Shown one piece after another: positions 1 to 9,553 of a stretch of 64,000 nucleotides of DNA. The notes beneath the pieces are model-generated. The model ran no database searches. It saw only the letters and a list, made by a program, of their open reading frames with translations, and was not told where the DNA came from. The number at the start of each line of letters is the position of its first letter. Position 1 is the stretch's first letter. The stretch covers positions 124,001 through 188,000 of the forward strand of contig JAESUZ010004907.1 in the NCBI GenBank assembly GCA_017311185.1, written 5' to 3'. This DNA comes from Proteles cristata cristata (taxonomy: Eukaryota > Chordata > Mammalia > Carnivora > Hyaenidae). Position numbers and translations under genes: made by a program.

Positions 1-972
1 TGTGAAATTCTGACCTTCTCAGTTACCTAGTGTTTTCCTAACGAGTTATGTCCCCGGGCCTAGGACTACATAATCTAGACACAACGTTAATGTTGAACCA
101 AAACCCTAAAGTGTTTCCTTTGTGGATTGCACCCAGTCTGTTTCTTCAGCAGGTTGTAGCTTTCTTGGTGAGAGCACAAATCGAGGGGTGCAAAGGTGCA
201 AACAGAGAACTAGCCAGTGGAATCGGGAAGCCTTCAGCAGTCACCCCCGACCTTCCAACCCCCCTCTGTGCTGCCCCCATGCCTACTGGCCTGATCACAG
301 GGACGTTGTTTGTGTGTTGTGTTGTGTTTTGATAGCAGTTCTGTAGCCGTATTGAATTGCTTCATGTTCTTATGTAAATTTTGCATCCAAATATTTGGTG
401 CTCTAGGAGCAAGAGGGACAGAAGACTAGCATTTGTTAACTACTGGAACTTAAGTGAAACACGTTTCTTTCTGCAAAGTTGAAACTTGAAGTGAATGATA
501 GAATCACTCTATCTAATACACAGTACCTGAATGTCACTCACTTGGCAAGGGCTGTTAATCACGTTTCTTGGGGGTCAAGGGTTACAGGCTTATAAGACTG
601 ACAAGAATAGTGGGTTCTAGATCTTGTAAGTTTTCTTATCCAAAGCCAGACTGCTATAGGAAAATAGCTCCGTTTATCAGATTGAAAGAAGACCTTGAAG
701 AATTGCTAGCATGATGCTGGGCAGTGTATTCACATGTAGGCCAGAAAAGTGACCGGTTGACCTCCACCCCTCTCCTTCTTTTGTTGCGGTGGGAAAAAAC
801 GAGGTAGCCTCCTTCATGGCTTCAGTCTTCCATCGCTTTCCTTACTCATGCCTCAGTCTTTCCTGTTGGTTCATGACTTTGCTGGTCACTAAAGCCATGT
901 CTTTCAGATACCAACAGCACTCTGAAGTAAAAAACTATTACAATGTCATGGAAGTGTGGACTATCCTTAAAA
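1..972. other. Unique non-coding DNA, nothing recognised
   Basis: No SINE, LINE or exon-like signal is recognised here. The short open frames at its left edge (about 50-350) overlap each other in different frames, lack any family resemblance and look like chance. Confidence 0.45.
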
Positions 973-1198
973 AAAATAGGTGATAGGGGCGCCTGGGTGG
1001 CTGAGTCGGTTAAGCATCCGACTTTTGCTCAGGTCATGATCTCACGGTTCGTGGGTTCGAGCCCCGCGTCGGGCTCTGTGCTGACTGCCAGCTCAGAGCC
1101 TGGAGCCTGTTTCCGTCTGTGACTCCCTCTCTCTCTGACCCTCCCCTCCTCACCCTGTCTCTCTCTCTCCCTCCTAGAAAAAAAAAAATAAGTGATAG
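973..1198 (+). mobile_element. CanSINE (feline SINEC type) with target-site duplications
   Basis: The body starts at about 987 with GGGGCGCCTGGGTGGC. It keeps a tRNA-like A box (TGGCTGAGTCGG) and B box (GGGTTCGAGCCCC), then a CT-rich region and an A-rich tail. Near-identical flanks AAAATAGGTGATAG (973-986) and AAAATAAGTGATAG (1185-1198) are the target-site duplication. The CAGCTCAGAGCC segment is preceded by GACTGC, placing it with the subfamily also seen at 3.45 and 51.3 kb. Confidence 0.93.
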
Positions 1199-1440
1199 TA
1201 TATGCAGGTAGCATGCAACTTCAATACTGACTTATGGTTATTTAGCCTGTTGAATGAACAAATGAAGAAATAAAATTAAGTGAAACAAATCTAACACTCA
1301 TAGATGGCCTCGAACGAGTGAAGCTCTTGTGCATCCTCTCTTGTCTCATTGTGTTTGGACTTGAAACTTACACCATGATGGAGCTGTAGTCCTGAAGGTC
1401 AACAGCGCGCAAGTGGGAAGGGTGTCACTATCGGTTCAGT

Positions 1441-1880
1441 CAGCGGGTTTGAGCACCTGCTCATTCCTGGAACTCCACTCGTCCTGGAGGTAATATTGGA
1501 GCTAAGGAAGGACCCTGTCTTCGGAGAGTCCTACCTCTGGGGGAGGCAGTTGTATGAACACAGATACCACTACGGGCCTGCGCGGTACTGGTGATGGGTG
1601 TGAAATGGGAGGGGAATGCGTAACGTCCTGTCTGGGGAAAGAGCTGGTGTCCTGCTGAGAAGATGATGTCTGTGTGGGTCCTGGAGAAGGGAGGTCACTA
1701 CGCAGATCGGGAGACAGGCAGGGAGGACGGCGGACGACAGCATGAGCAGAGGCACCAGGAAGTTCAGGAGTTGCTGGAATTGGTGTACTTAGAACACAGC
1801 CTTTATAGAGTTAGAATGGCCATCCAGAAGGTTCTTAGAAAAGTAGGCTGAGATTGCATCATGAAGGTGTTGTGTGCACA
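1441..1880. repeat. Possible ancient interspersed repeat
   Basis: Phrases such as 'gagcacctgctcattcctgg', followed by text like 'ggaccctgtcttcggagag', recall a common ancient mammalian repeat motif (gagcacctactatgtgc ... ccctgccctcaaggag). The family is not assigned and divergence is high. Confidence 0.3.
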
Positions 1881-1914
1881 GAAACATAAACTTTGCTGCC
1901 TTATTTCTGTATGA

Positions 1915-2030
1915 ATATTACCTCCCTGATGGGTAAATGGTGAGCCTCTGGGGAGCAAGGATCGGGCTTCAATCTCACATTGGTATACAGTCGGTGCTTA
2001 ATGAATATCTAGTGAATTAAATGCAGTAAA
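1915..2030 (+). repeat. LINE2-like 3' end fragment
   Basis: 'gtgagcctctggggagcaagg' followed by 'cagtcggtgcttaatgaatat' matches the shape of the LINE2 3' end (gtgagctccttgagggcagg ... taggtgctcaataaatat). It is old, diverged and 5'-truncated. Confidence 0.5.
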
Positions 2031-2067
2031 TAAATGGTGAATTTATTGACAGGATAAGCTTCTCAGT

Positions 2068-2124
2068 TCTTTCTTTCTTTCTTTCTTTCATTCTTTCTTT
2101 CTTTCTTTCTTCTCTTTTTTTTTT
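2068..2124. repeat. (CTTT)n microsatellite with T-rich end
   Basis: About ten CTTT units with one CATT interruption run into a pure T stretch. It may be the decayed tail of an antisense retroelement. Confidence 0.85.
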
Positions 2125-2169
2125 GTATTACCCTCCCCCTCCCCCCATATACTGTAATGAAGAATTAAG

Positions 2170-2340
2170 AGAATCAGGAAGGTTCATCCTGGCAGGGAAC
2201 TTTAAGGTCAGCTTCCCCAAATGCACATCTTACAAATAGTTGCTGAGTGACTTGCCCAAAGCTGCAATACTGAGGGCCATCAGGGTTAGGTCCTGGGTCT
2301 TCTGAACCTGTCAAGTATAATTTCTACTCCGTCATGTATT
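2170..2340 (-). repeat. Possible MIR/LINE2-era fragment, antisense
   Basis: 'ttgctgagtgacttgcccaaag' followed by 'ctgggtcttctgaac' resembles the reverse complement of MIR (gacttgcccaaggtcac ... gggattcgaacc), but it is strongly diverged. Confidence 0.35.
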
Positions 2341-2626
2341 TATTCACTTTTTTTCCCTGAAATATCACTAAAAATCGTGTTGCTTAAACTTTCTGCCACT
2401 AAGGTATATTTTTATATCGAAGGATATGAAGATAAGATGCAGTCGTGTTTCTGTGCGATTTCGGAATGATGCTAGGCTGCTGATAGAACTCTTCAGGGAT
2501 TTCAATGGCTACTATCATTTTCTGCTAATAGTTGATATTAAAAAACACTTAAATATTATCTTTAATAGTTTCATTAGTTGAAAGTTTAGTCAGGTTTGAC
2601 TTGTTTAGGAATTTTATGCTTTTTAC

Positions 2627-2870
2627 TATATTTACTTTTAAAGATTTTTTGTTTATTTGTTTATTTTTTTGAGAGACAGATAGAGTGTGAGTGGGCAAGG
2701 GTCAGAGAGAGAGGGAGACATAGAATCCGAAGCAGGCTCCAGGCTCTAAGCTGTCAGCACAGAGCCTGATGGGGGGCTCGAACTCACGAACCGCAAGATC
2801 ACGACCTGAGCCGAGGTCGGACGCTTAACCGACTGAGCCACCCAGGTGCCCCTTAATATATTTACTTTTA
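2627..2870 (-). mobile_element. CanSINE, antisense, with target-site duplications
   Basis: The reverse complement begins GGGGCACCTGGGTGGC at about 2852 and ends in an A-rich tail (T-rich here, 2641 on). Flanks TATATTTACTTTTA at 2627-2640 and 2857-2870 are identical 14-bp duplications. The B-box region reads GAGTTCGAGCCCC on the sense strand, so the internal pol III promoter is partly preserved. Confidence 0.93.
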
Positions 2871-3431
2871 GGGAAAAAGGGGATCTTTCGACATATGGTC
2901 ACTCTAAATTACATGGGGATAATACTGCCTTCACTTTCCTAGAGCTTCGACATTTTATTTTTCTTTCGGAGGGAGACATAAAGCCCAACACACAGAGATT
3001 AAAATGTAGAGCCAGAAGAGCTATCATCCACATTATCTGAAACTCATGTTCTCTACACAGTATAGCTGGGTTCATGATAAGGTTTCCTAGAGCACTGTGT
3101 TTAGAAGCAACTAATTATACAGAAGGTTGGCTTCTGGTTACTAGAGCAGACCTGTCGCAGCTGACCACAAACATGTCACAGCCCCTGAAACATGTTTCAG
3201 GGATCCTGAAAAACGGTTTTCAACACGATCACTTCTAAGAACTTTCAAAGCCTAAAGGCATGTAGTCATTCATACAACACCAAGAACATACTTGGTAGCC
3301 CTTGAGAATATCATTCTTTTATGGCAGATTACAGTAATTTATGTTCCAGGAAAGCATTCTGATTTTTCAAGGAGAAAAAAACTGTGCTAAGTAGACTTTT
3401 TAATGAAGTGGTGATTGCATAGTATCATTTT
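2871..3431. other. Unique non-coding DNA
   Basis: Nothing is recognised beyond short AT-rich stretches. The 64-codon frame at 2846-3040 starts inside the preceding SINE and has no family resemblance. Confidence 0.4.
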
Positions 3432-3903
3432 AGAAATATTTATATCCTGGGGCGCCTGGGTGGCTTAGTCCGTTAAGCGTCCAACTTTCGCTTAGGTCAT
3501 GATCTCCCGGTTTGTGGGTTTGAGCCCCGCGTTGGGCTCTGTGCTGACTGGCAGCTCAGAGCCTGGAGCCTATTTCAGAGTCTGTGTCTCTGTCTCCCCG
3601 CTCACGCTGTCTCTCTCTCTCCTAGAAATAAATAAAAATATTTTTTTAATTTTTTAATGTTTTATTTATTTCTAGAGAGAGAGAGAGAGACAGCGTGAGC
3701 AGGGGAGGGTCAGAGAGAGAGGGAGTCACAGACTGAAACAGGCTCCAGGCTCCGAGCTGGCAGTCAGCACAGAGCCCGACGCGGGGCTCGAACCCACGAA
3801 CCGCGAGATCATGACCTAAGCGAAAGTTGGACGCTTAACTGACTAAGCCACCCAGGCGCCCCAAAATAAAAATATTTTTGAAAAGAAAGAAATATTTATA
3901 TCC
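3432..3903 (+). mobile_element. CanSINE (+) carrying a second inserted CanSINE; outer duplication
   Basis: A sense CanSINE begins at about 3449 (GGGGCGCCTGGG) and runs to its A-rich tail at about 3640. That tail is split by a second, antisense CanSINE. The outer flanks AGAAATATTTATATCC at 3432-3447 and 3888-3903 are identical 16-bp duplications, so this was the first insertion. Its B box reads GGGTTTGAGCCCC, with one CpG decayed. Confidence 0.93.
3630..3879 (-). mobile_element. CanSINE (-) nested in the tail of the upstream SINE
   Basis: The antisense body runs from about 3646 to 3862. It has its own perfect 16-bp duplication AAATAAAAATATTTTT at 3630-3645 and 3864-3879, distinct from the outer pair. 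The B box (GGGTTCGAGCCCC) is intact and CpG sites are kept, which suggests a recent insertion. The two SINEs face tail to tail and could fold into a long hairpin if transcribed. Confidence 0.93.
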
Positions 3904-3984
3904 AAAATGCTTAAAATGCTTTAACAGGTTGTTTCTGAGCTATACATAAAAGACAGCTATCCAGAAAACTTCTCTCTTAGTATC

Positions 3985-4130
3985 AAGGAGCACTTACTAA
4001 GTGCTTCGTATATGGCAACGCTGTTAAATATTGAGAATTTACAAAGATTAAGAGGTATGCGGCCTGCCTGCACCGAGTTTGCAGTCCATTGGAAGAGACC
4101 TAATATCTAGGATAAGCATAGTGACTGGGA
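3985..4130. repeat. Possible ancient interspersed repeat
   Basis: 'gagcacttactaagtgcttcg' followed by 'gcctgcaccgagtttgcagtc' has the shape of the old motif 'gagcacttactatgtgcc ... ctgcc...gagctt'. The family is not assigned. Confidence 0.35.
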
Positions 4131-4212
4131 GAAAGAAAGACCACTGCCTAGGGATTCAGAGGACTTTCCCCAGAAGGTTTTGGACAGTTTTGCTCTTCTG
4201 GCTGTTGCTTTT

Positions 4213-4420
4213 AATCTTTTCTTTCCTTTCCTTTCCTTCCCTTTATTTTTTTCTTTCCTTTCTTTTTCTCTTTTCTTTTCATTCTGTTTCGTTTCATTAC
4301 TCTTATCTTTTTCCTTTCCTCTCCTCTCCCCCCTCTCCTCTCCCTTTCCTTCTCCACCCCTCTCCTTTCCCTTCCCTCTCCCCTCCCTTCTCTTCCCTTC
4401 CCTTCTTTTCCTTTTACCTA
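4213..4420. repeat. Long polypyrimidine (CCTTT/CCTCT)n tract
   Basis: About 200 bp of almost pure C/T on the + strand in imperfect CTTTC, CCTCT and CCCTT units. The long serine/proline/phenylalanine-rich frames here are a product of this composition, not genes. A mirror-like homopurine-homopyrimidine tract can form triplex (H-DNA). Confidence 0.9.
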
Positions 4421-4681
4421 GTATAGCTTATTCTTTCCATTACCTGTAATGATTAAATATAGTTTCAGTTAGAGCAAAAACTATAAACTCTTTTCTTTCA
4501 CATGCACAATTTGAAATTTTCTCTGATTTTCCCTGTAACTTAGCTGAACATAAGAAATCTGGGGAGTTCAGACACGCTGCATTCGTTTCCCCCCCACGCT
4601 CAAGCTCTTGTGACCAACAGAACGGTTATGGTCACTGTGGGATGAGACGGTTTATCCAGAGGAGGGCAGCGCATTTATTTG

Positions 4682-4701
4682 GCACCACCACCACCACCAC
4701 C
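4682..4701. repeat. Short (CAC)n microsatellite
   Basis: About six CAC/CCA units in 'gcaccaccaccaccaccacc'. Confidence 0.8.
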
Positions 4702-4734
4702 GTTCCAGAAAATCCATCTCGGATCCAATGTCGT

Positions 4735-4795
4735 GATTCCCATGTTATAAATGAGGAAAGCAAGATTCAGAGAAGCTAATAAGCTAGGTTGGTGT
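4735..4795 (-). repeat. MIR-like fragment, antisense
   Basis: 'cccatgttataaatgaggaaa' continuing 'cagagaagctaat' matches the reverse complement of MIR (cccattttacagatgaggaaac ... cagagaggttaa). Confidence 0.5.
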
Positions 4796-4884
4796 TTAGC
4801 AATAGTCAGAAAATAAATCTTCGTGACTTAACGTGGCATGATGATAGTCAGAACTTCTTGACTTTGGGAAAACAATAGGGCCTT

Positions 4885-5012
4885 TCATTGGAATGTAGTG
4901 GAAAGAGCCATGCCCTGGCTGAGTTCTTTACTAAGTGGTAGTGGAGCTTTGAAGGAATCCCTTAACCTCCCTGGGTGGGTTTCTCCAACAGTAAAATTAA
5001 AGGATTGACTAG
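4885..5012 (+). repeat. MIR fragment, sense
   Basis: 'gtagtggaaagagc' is followed by a 'gagttctttactaagtggta' segment and 'aatcccttaacctccctggg'. This follows the order of MIR (tagtggttaagagc ... ccacttactagctg ... cttaacctctctg). Confidence 0.6.
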
Positions 5013-5712
5013 ATGAAACGCACAGCTATTTTTTTTTTATCTGTTAGAGGATTCTCAAATATTGAACACCGGTCACAGAGCACTTTTACAATGGTTTTTA
5101 ATAAAAGCAGTCCACGCAGGTTGCTTCTCAATCGTGAGAGTCTGATGGATCCATGTGACCCTGTTATTAAGAGTGTGGGTTATCACCGTAATAGGCATAG
5201 GTAGAATATTGACTGTGTACTATACCAGATTTATAAATTATTCTTAAGATGGTAGAAATGCGTTGAATACACAGAAGCTAAGCTATGGGCTCAAAGGTTT
5301 TCTCAAAGGCCTGCCATTTTTCAGCAAGATGGGATCTTAGAGCAGGTTTGCTCAACGTCAGTAGTAAGAACTTCAAAAATTTCAGTGTGGAAGTCACACA
5401 CCACGGAGATTTTCATAATTTAAACGTAACTGTCAGTGAAAGGAGTTTGAGTTCAGAATCGGGGCTGGTTTTCAGCCAGTTGGGAATGGCGGGTGTGCTT
5501 TTAATAGATGCTTGTCACCTTTCCCTCTAACTAGAGCAGTCAAGGTCTCAGTTCCAACCCTTGCAACAGGCTGGGCTTTGCTGTCCTGCGTCGAGGTAGT
5601 GTCCCTCTAGGCACAGGGAACCCAAAGCCAAGGCCCGTGCTTGCTGTATTCAGGTCTGCCTGCCTTTCACACCTAACCCTGATTGGGCACCTGTGTAGTT
5701 TTACTTTGGGAC
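5013..5712. other. Unique non-coding DNA
   Basis: No repeat or exon is recognised. The frames at 5013-5204 and 5285-5530 are uninterrupted for 63-81 codons, but show no domain or splice context. Confidence 0.4.
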
Positions 5713-5713
5713 T

Positions 5714-5969
5714 CATCTGTCATCATTTTTTTTAAAATGTTTTTAATGTTTATTTACTTATTATTTTTTTTTTTTTTTGAGGGAAAGAGAGAGACAGAGT
5801 GCGAATGGGGAAGGGGCAGGGAGAAAGGGAGACCCAGAATCTGAAGCAGCTCCAGGTTCTGAGCTGTCAGCACAGAGCCCAATGCGGGGCTTGAACTCCA
5901 GATCCTGAGCTGCAGTCAGTCTCTTAACCGACTGAGCCACCCAGGCGCCTCTCATCTGTCCTCATTTTT
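5714..5969 (-). mobile_element. CanSINE, antisense, with target-site duplications
   Basis: The antisense body runs from about 5733 to 5950. Flanks CTCATCTGTCATCATTTTT (5714-5732) and CTCATCTGTCCTCATTTTT (5951-5969) differ at one base. The 64-codon frame 5761-5955 is a translation of this element. Confidence 0.92.
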
Positions 5970-6164
5970 AAATCCCATGCTGGTGAACTGCTTTCACCTT
6001 AGGGGACACCTTCACTTATCATGGGTTTACCAGTTGCCATGTTTCAAGAAGTAAAAATGGTTTAAGGAAAAGCATCACAATCACCATGCATCCCCTAAAG
6101 ATAAAATACAATTTTGAAACAGGTGTTCGGCTATAATACACAGCATGTGTCAAGGTAAAGGCGA

Positions 6165-6370
6165 AGGCAAGGATTGTAGAGATGGATGTGTACGGGTTTG
6201 AATCCTGACTTTGCTGTTACTGGCTGTGTGACATTAGGGAGGATACATAACCTCTTTCATTTTTTTATTGGTAAATGGGGTCTAGAAAGCCAACCCCATA
6301 TAGTTGCTCTGTGGGTTAAGTGAGCATAGGGAAAGCCTCTGTGGGGTATGTGGCATAGAGTCCTTGGTTA
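6165..6370 (+). repeat. MIR element, sense
   Basis: 'tttgaatcctgactttgctg' is followed by 'ctggctgtgtgacattaggg', 'cataacctctttc' and 'attggtaaatgggg', matching the MIR core in order. The 3' part (gtgggttaagtgagcatagg) is also recognisable. Confidence 0.8.
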
Positions 6371-7996
6371 GATTTCTACCCTGAAATGAACATGGATAAG
6401 TTCGGGAACCGAGAACATACCATTGAAATTAGAAAATCTAAACTGATATGATGGTTCATAAACCCCCTTCTCCGCTTAATCTGAGGTACAACTTAAATTC
6501 CCTAATTAAAAATGGTAAAACACTCAGAGGGTTGGTAAGTGATAAATGGCGTCTGTAACAATCCCTTCTTCATGTAAATTACTTTGTGACAGAAACTTAC
6601 GTGTTCCATACATGACTGTTAAGATCCCTTTCATACAGACTGACTAGATGATGATTTGGGTGATATTTTCTTTCTCTTCTCTTCTGGATCCACAGGGAGG
6701 GAATATGGTAGTATTTATCACCTAATAAGATTTAATGGAAAGTTTTAGGAAAAGTTAGGACAAAGGTAGTCTTAACCCAGATATAATGGTTGGAATTTCA
6801 ATCATAACTTTGGCTCTCTATATATTTGAGAGAAATTAAAATAATATAGAACAGGATAGGGTAATTAGTAGAACTGCCTATGAGAGTCACTTTGTTTTAA
6901 AGAACCATTTCACTGTTTGAGAAACCCAATCTATTTCTGTACTTTGGACACCTTCCAAATTTCAGTTCCCAGAGACTTCTCTCTCCTGGAGGATGACCTG
7001 CTCAGTTAAGAAACAGTCTCAGATTTTTTTTTTCCTATGTTTGTAGAAAACCTATTGCCTGGCAAAATTTCAGAAGTGACCTTTCTTTTCTGACAACAGA
7101 TGGCAGTGTTTTCAGGGACAATAGCCCTGTATTTATTAGCTACTAAGGAATCTTACACTACATTTCTCTCTCAAACCACCAGCTCCTCCATCAGGAGCCA
7201 GTATATACAAGGACACTTTGATTTCATAGGACGTTGTTTTTACGCAGGGGGGGGGAAAGAAAGGTTGGAATGAATCGTCCCTTTGTTGGAAGGGTTTAGA
7301 TACATATCCTATTATTATATTTGTTTAGAGAAATTAAATTTTATAACTCTACCCTTTTAATAAAAGAAAACTTCTTTTGTATATAGGAATAGTTACCATT
7401 ACCTAACCTATAACCTACAGGCACATCTTTAAGTGTAACACTTTAAGTTGATAGTTATCAAAAGTTTATAGTTTACTATAAATGACTATGTTTATTTCAC
7501 GAAGGTATGGTAACACTTTCAGATGAAACTTCAAAAGAAATCCTAAGATGTCTGATGATATAAATAATCAGATGCTTTTTCATAGAAGCGCTTAGCATTT
7601 TAGGACTTTCCCAGGAACCGCATCTTAAATGCTCTATTGTATTCATTTAACACGTATTTATGCATCGTTGCGGTGAACATGATGTAGCCACTATGTAGGA
7701 ACAGGAACTCGAAGCTGACCCTAAAAACTCTATGTAAGTTTTAGACAGGTGGACAGGATAAAGAAAAGTGTTCTTTGCAGGAAAGTGCAACAAGACACCC
7801 ATCAGGAGCTGACAAATAGTTCAGTGTGTCCCAAGTGAGAGATAAGGAAAAAAGATTGGAAAATGAGGTGGTACCAGATCAAGGAGGCCCTTGAATGACT
7901 TCATGGATCAATGGTTTTCCCATTCGTGTGTCTTAGCCTATAAATGACACTTTGAGTAGAAGCCCAGTGCAGTTTATAAAGCAAAGTGGTTGCTTT
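6371..7996. other. Unique AT-rich non-coding DNA
   Basis: No gene signal is found. Around 7640-7800 ('attcatttaacacgtattta ... ggaacaggaactcg') there may be a very diverged ancient repeat, but I cannot assign it. Confidence 0.4.
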
Positions 7997-8223
7997 TGGA
8001 GGCTAGTCCTTTTTTTTTTAATTAATGTTATTTATTTCTGAGAGAGAGAGAGAGAGAGAGAGTGAGCAGGAAAGGGTCAGAGGGAGAGGGAAATACAAAA
8101 TCTGAAGCAGGCTCCAGGCTCTGAGCTCGGGGGTCAGCACAGAGCCCAATGTGGGACTTGAACCCACAAACCATGAAGTCATGACCCACTGAGCCACCCA
8201 GGCGCCCCTGGAGGCAAGTCTTT
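7997..8223 (-). mobile_element. CanSINE, antisense, with internal deletion in the tRNA part
   Basis: The body runs from about 8012 to 8208. Flanks TGGAGGCTAGTCCTTT (from 7997) and TGGAGGCAAGTCTTT (from 8209) are the duplication. The 5' tRNA-like region lacks about 26 bp, between the sequences for 'ggtcatga' and 'ccactgagccaccc', removing part of the A-box flank. It is therefore probably inert as a source copy. Confidence 0.9.
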
Positions 8224-8324
8224 GAAGGACATCCACAAAATGCCTGGCGCCGTCTTCCCAGCTAGGAAAGAGACGTTCAATCTAGAAACAGGATTCATTC
8301 ATTTACTCATTGAATCATTTTACA

Positions 8325-8440
8325 AACTGAGCACCTGTTACGCGTCATGCAGTTATTTCATAAGTGTACTTTGCTTAATACTTGCAGAAAGCCTGTGATT
8401 CATGGCAAAGATAGAGCCAGAGTTGTAGGAGGAAGAATAT
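8325..8440 (-). repeat. Possible MIR-type fragment, antisense
   Basis: 'gagcacctgttacgcgtcatg' is followed by an ordered remnant ending '...aaagatagagccagagttgta', which resembles reverse-complement MIR. It is highly diverged. Confidence 0.4.
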
Positions 8441-8596
8441 TTTGCACAGCCAATCAACTTATACATAGTATCCTGCCAAATTGTAGGACATTAAATACAC
8501 TGACCATTGAATCAAATAATCTGTAATGATTCCAAAGGAGAAAAACATACATTATGCAAACTCACGTGGCATGGTATATAGTCAAATGTGTCATAT

Positions 8597-8599
8597 CTG

Positions 8600-8634
<35 letters not shown>
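8597..8634. repeat. (CA)n microsatellite with GC dinucleotide start
   Basis: A short (GC)n leader runs into about 14 CA units. The tract is wholly alternating purine-pyrimidine and so prone to Z-DNA. Confidence 0.92.
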
Positions 8635-8637
<3 letters not shown>

Positions 8638-9431
8638 TACATCTCTCTTGATCTAAACAGTTATGTATCCACATGAAAAGAAAAGAGTAACTCAATTAAA
8701 TTGCAATTCCATTTTATTTTACATAAATGCATTTTCTTAATATTTGGTCAATTGAGCCACCAATTAAAATTTTATTTTTGCCTCGGCGATCATTTTCATC
8801 TTCTCTTCAACTTTCCACAGTCGTTTGCATCTGCTGTGTAAAAAGTAGAATGAGTGTCCTACTTCTGTCCGTTTCTATTATGCTCCTCTTTTTTGGTGGC
8901 ATTTTTTTCTGTCTCTGTGCCTGGTGGGACATGAAAGCTTCTATGATTATTTCGATAAGATCAGGGTTGTAGATATGTTTGGTTTCACTTAGCCGTTTGC
9001 TAATAATTTGGCTTTAGTGCTGAAGGCCAACAAACATCTTATTTACCAATGCATGTTTAAAACCTGATGCCCTGAAGAAGACTGTATTCATTAATCTATT
9101 GTGGATCTTTTTCCTCGAATATATGATTACCTTTCAATTTTAGGGAGCACACTATGATGTTTAAATTTTTAAATATTTGAGAAAACAAATGAATTTTAAG
9201 TACGAAAGAAAGCATATGATGTTATTTTGATGAGGAAATTAATTGGGATTTACCTAAAAAAAAAAATTCTATCACATCAGGATTCATGATTAATAGAAAG
9301 ACCCATCTCAAGAAGTTAAAGCAAGATAGAAGTAGCCACCAAGTTTAAGAATATAAGTAGAGGCCTCAGAAGCCTATAGAACTGGCTTGGCAAGTTAAAT
9401 CATTACAAACGACATGAGACAGGCCAAACAG

Positions 9432-9432
<1 letters not shown>
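8635..9432. other. Unique AT-rich non-coding DNA
   Basis: No recognised repeat or exon. The 81-codon frame at 8727-8972 has a hydrophobic C-terminal half but no family resemblance, and its start lies in AT-rich DNA. Confidence 0.4.

Positions 9433-9468
<36 letters not shown>
9433..9468. repeat. (TG)n microsatellite
   Basis: About 17 uninterrupted GT units, ending in TCTG. Confidence 0.93.
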
Positions 9469-9518
9469 TGTTTTTGCAATCATAGAGGAATTGTTAGCTG
9501 TACCCCAACAATTGGTTT

Positions 9519-9553
9519 GTTTTGTCTCATTTTGTTTTGTTTTGTTTTGTTTC
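9519..9553. repeat. (TTTTG)n short tandem repeat
   Basis: Six imperfect TTTTG/TTTTGT units, interrupted once by CTCA. Confidence 0.85.

Noticed and set aside
987..1184. tRNA gene suggested by A and B boxes
   Set aside because: The boxes belong to the tRNA-derived head of a CanSINE; no tRNA cloverleaf is maintained.
4079..4449. 115- and 89-codon serine/phenylalanine/proline-rich frames
   Set aside because: They translate a C/T simple repeat; the low-complexity composition explains them.
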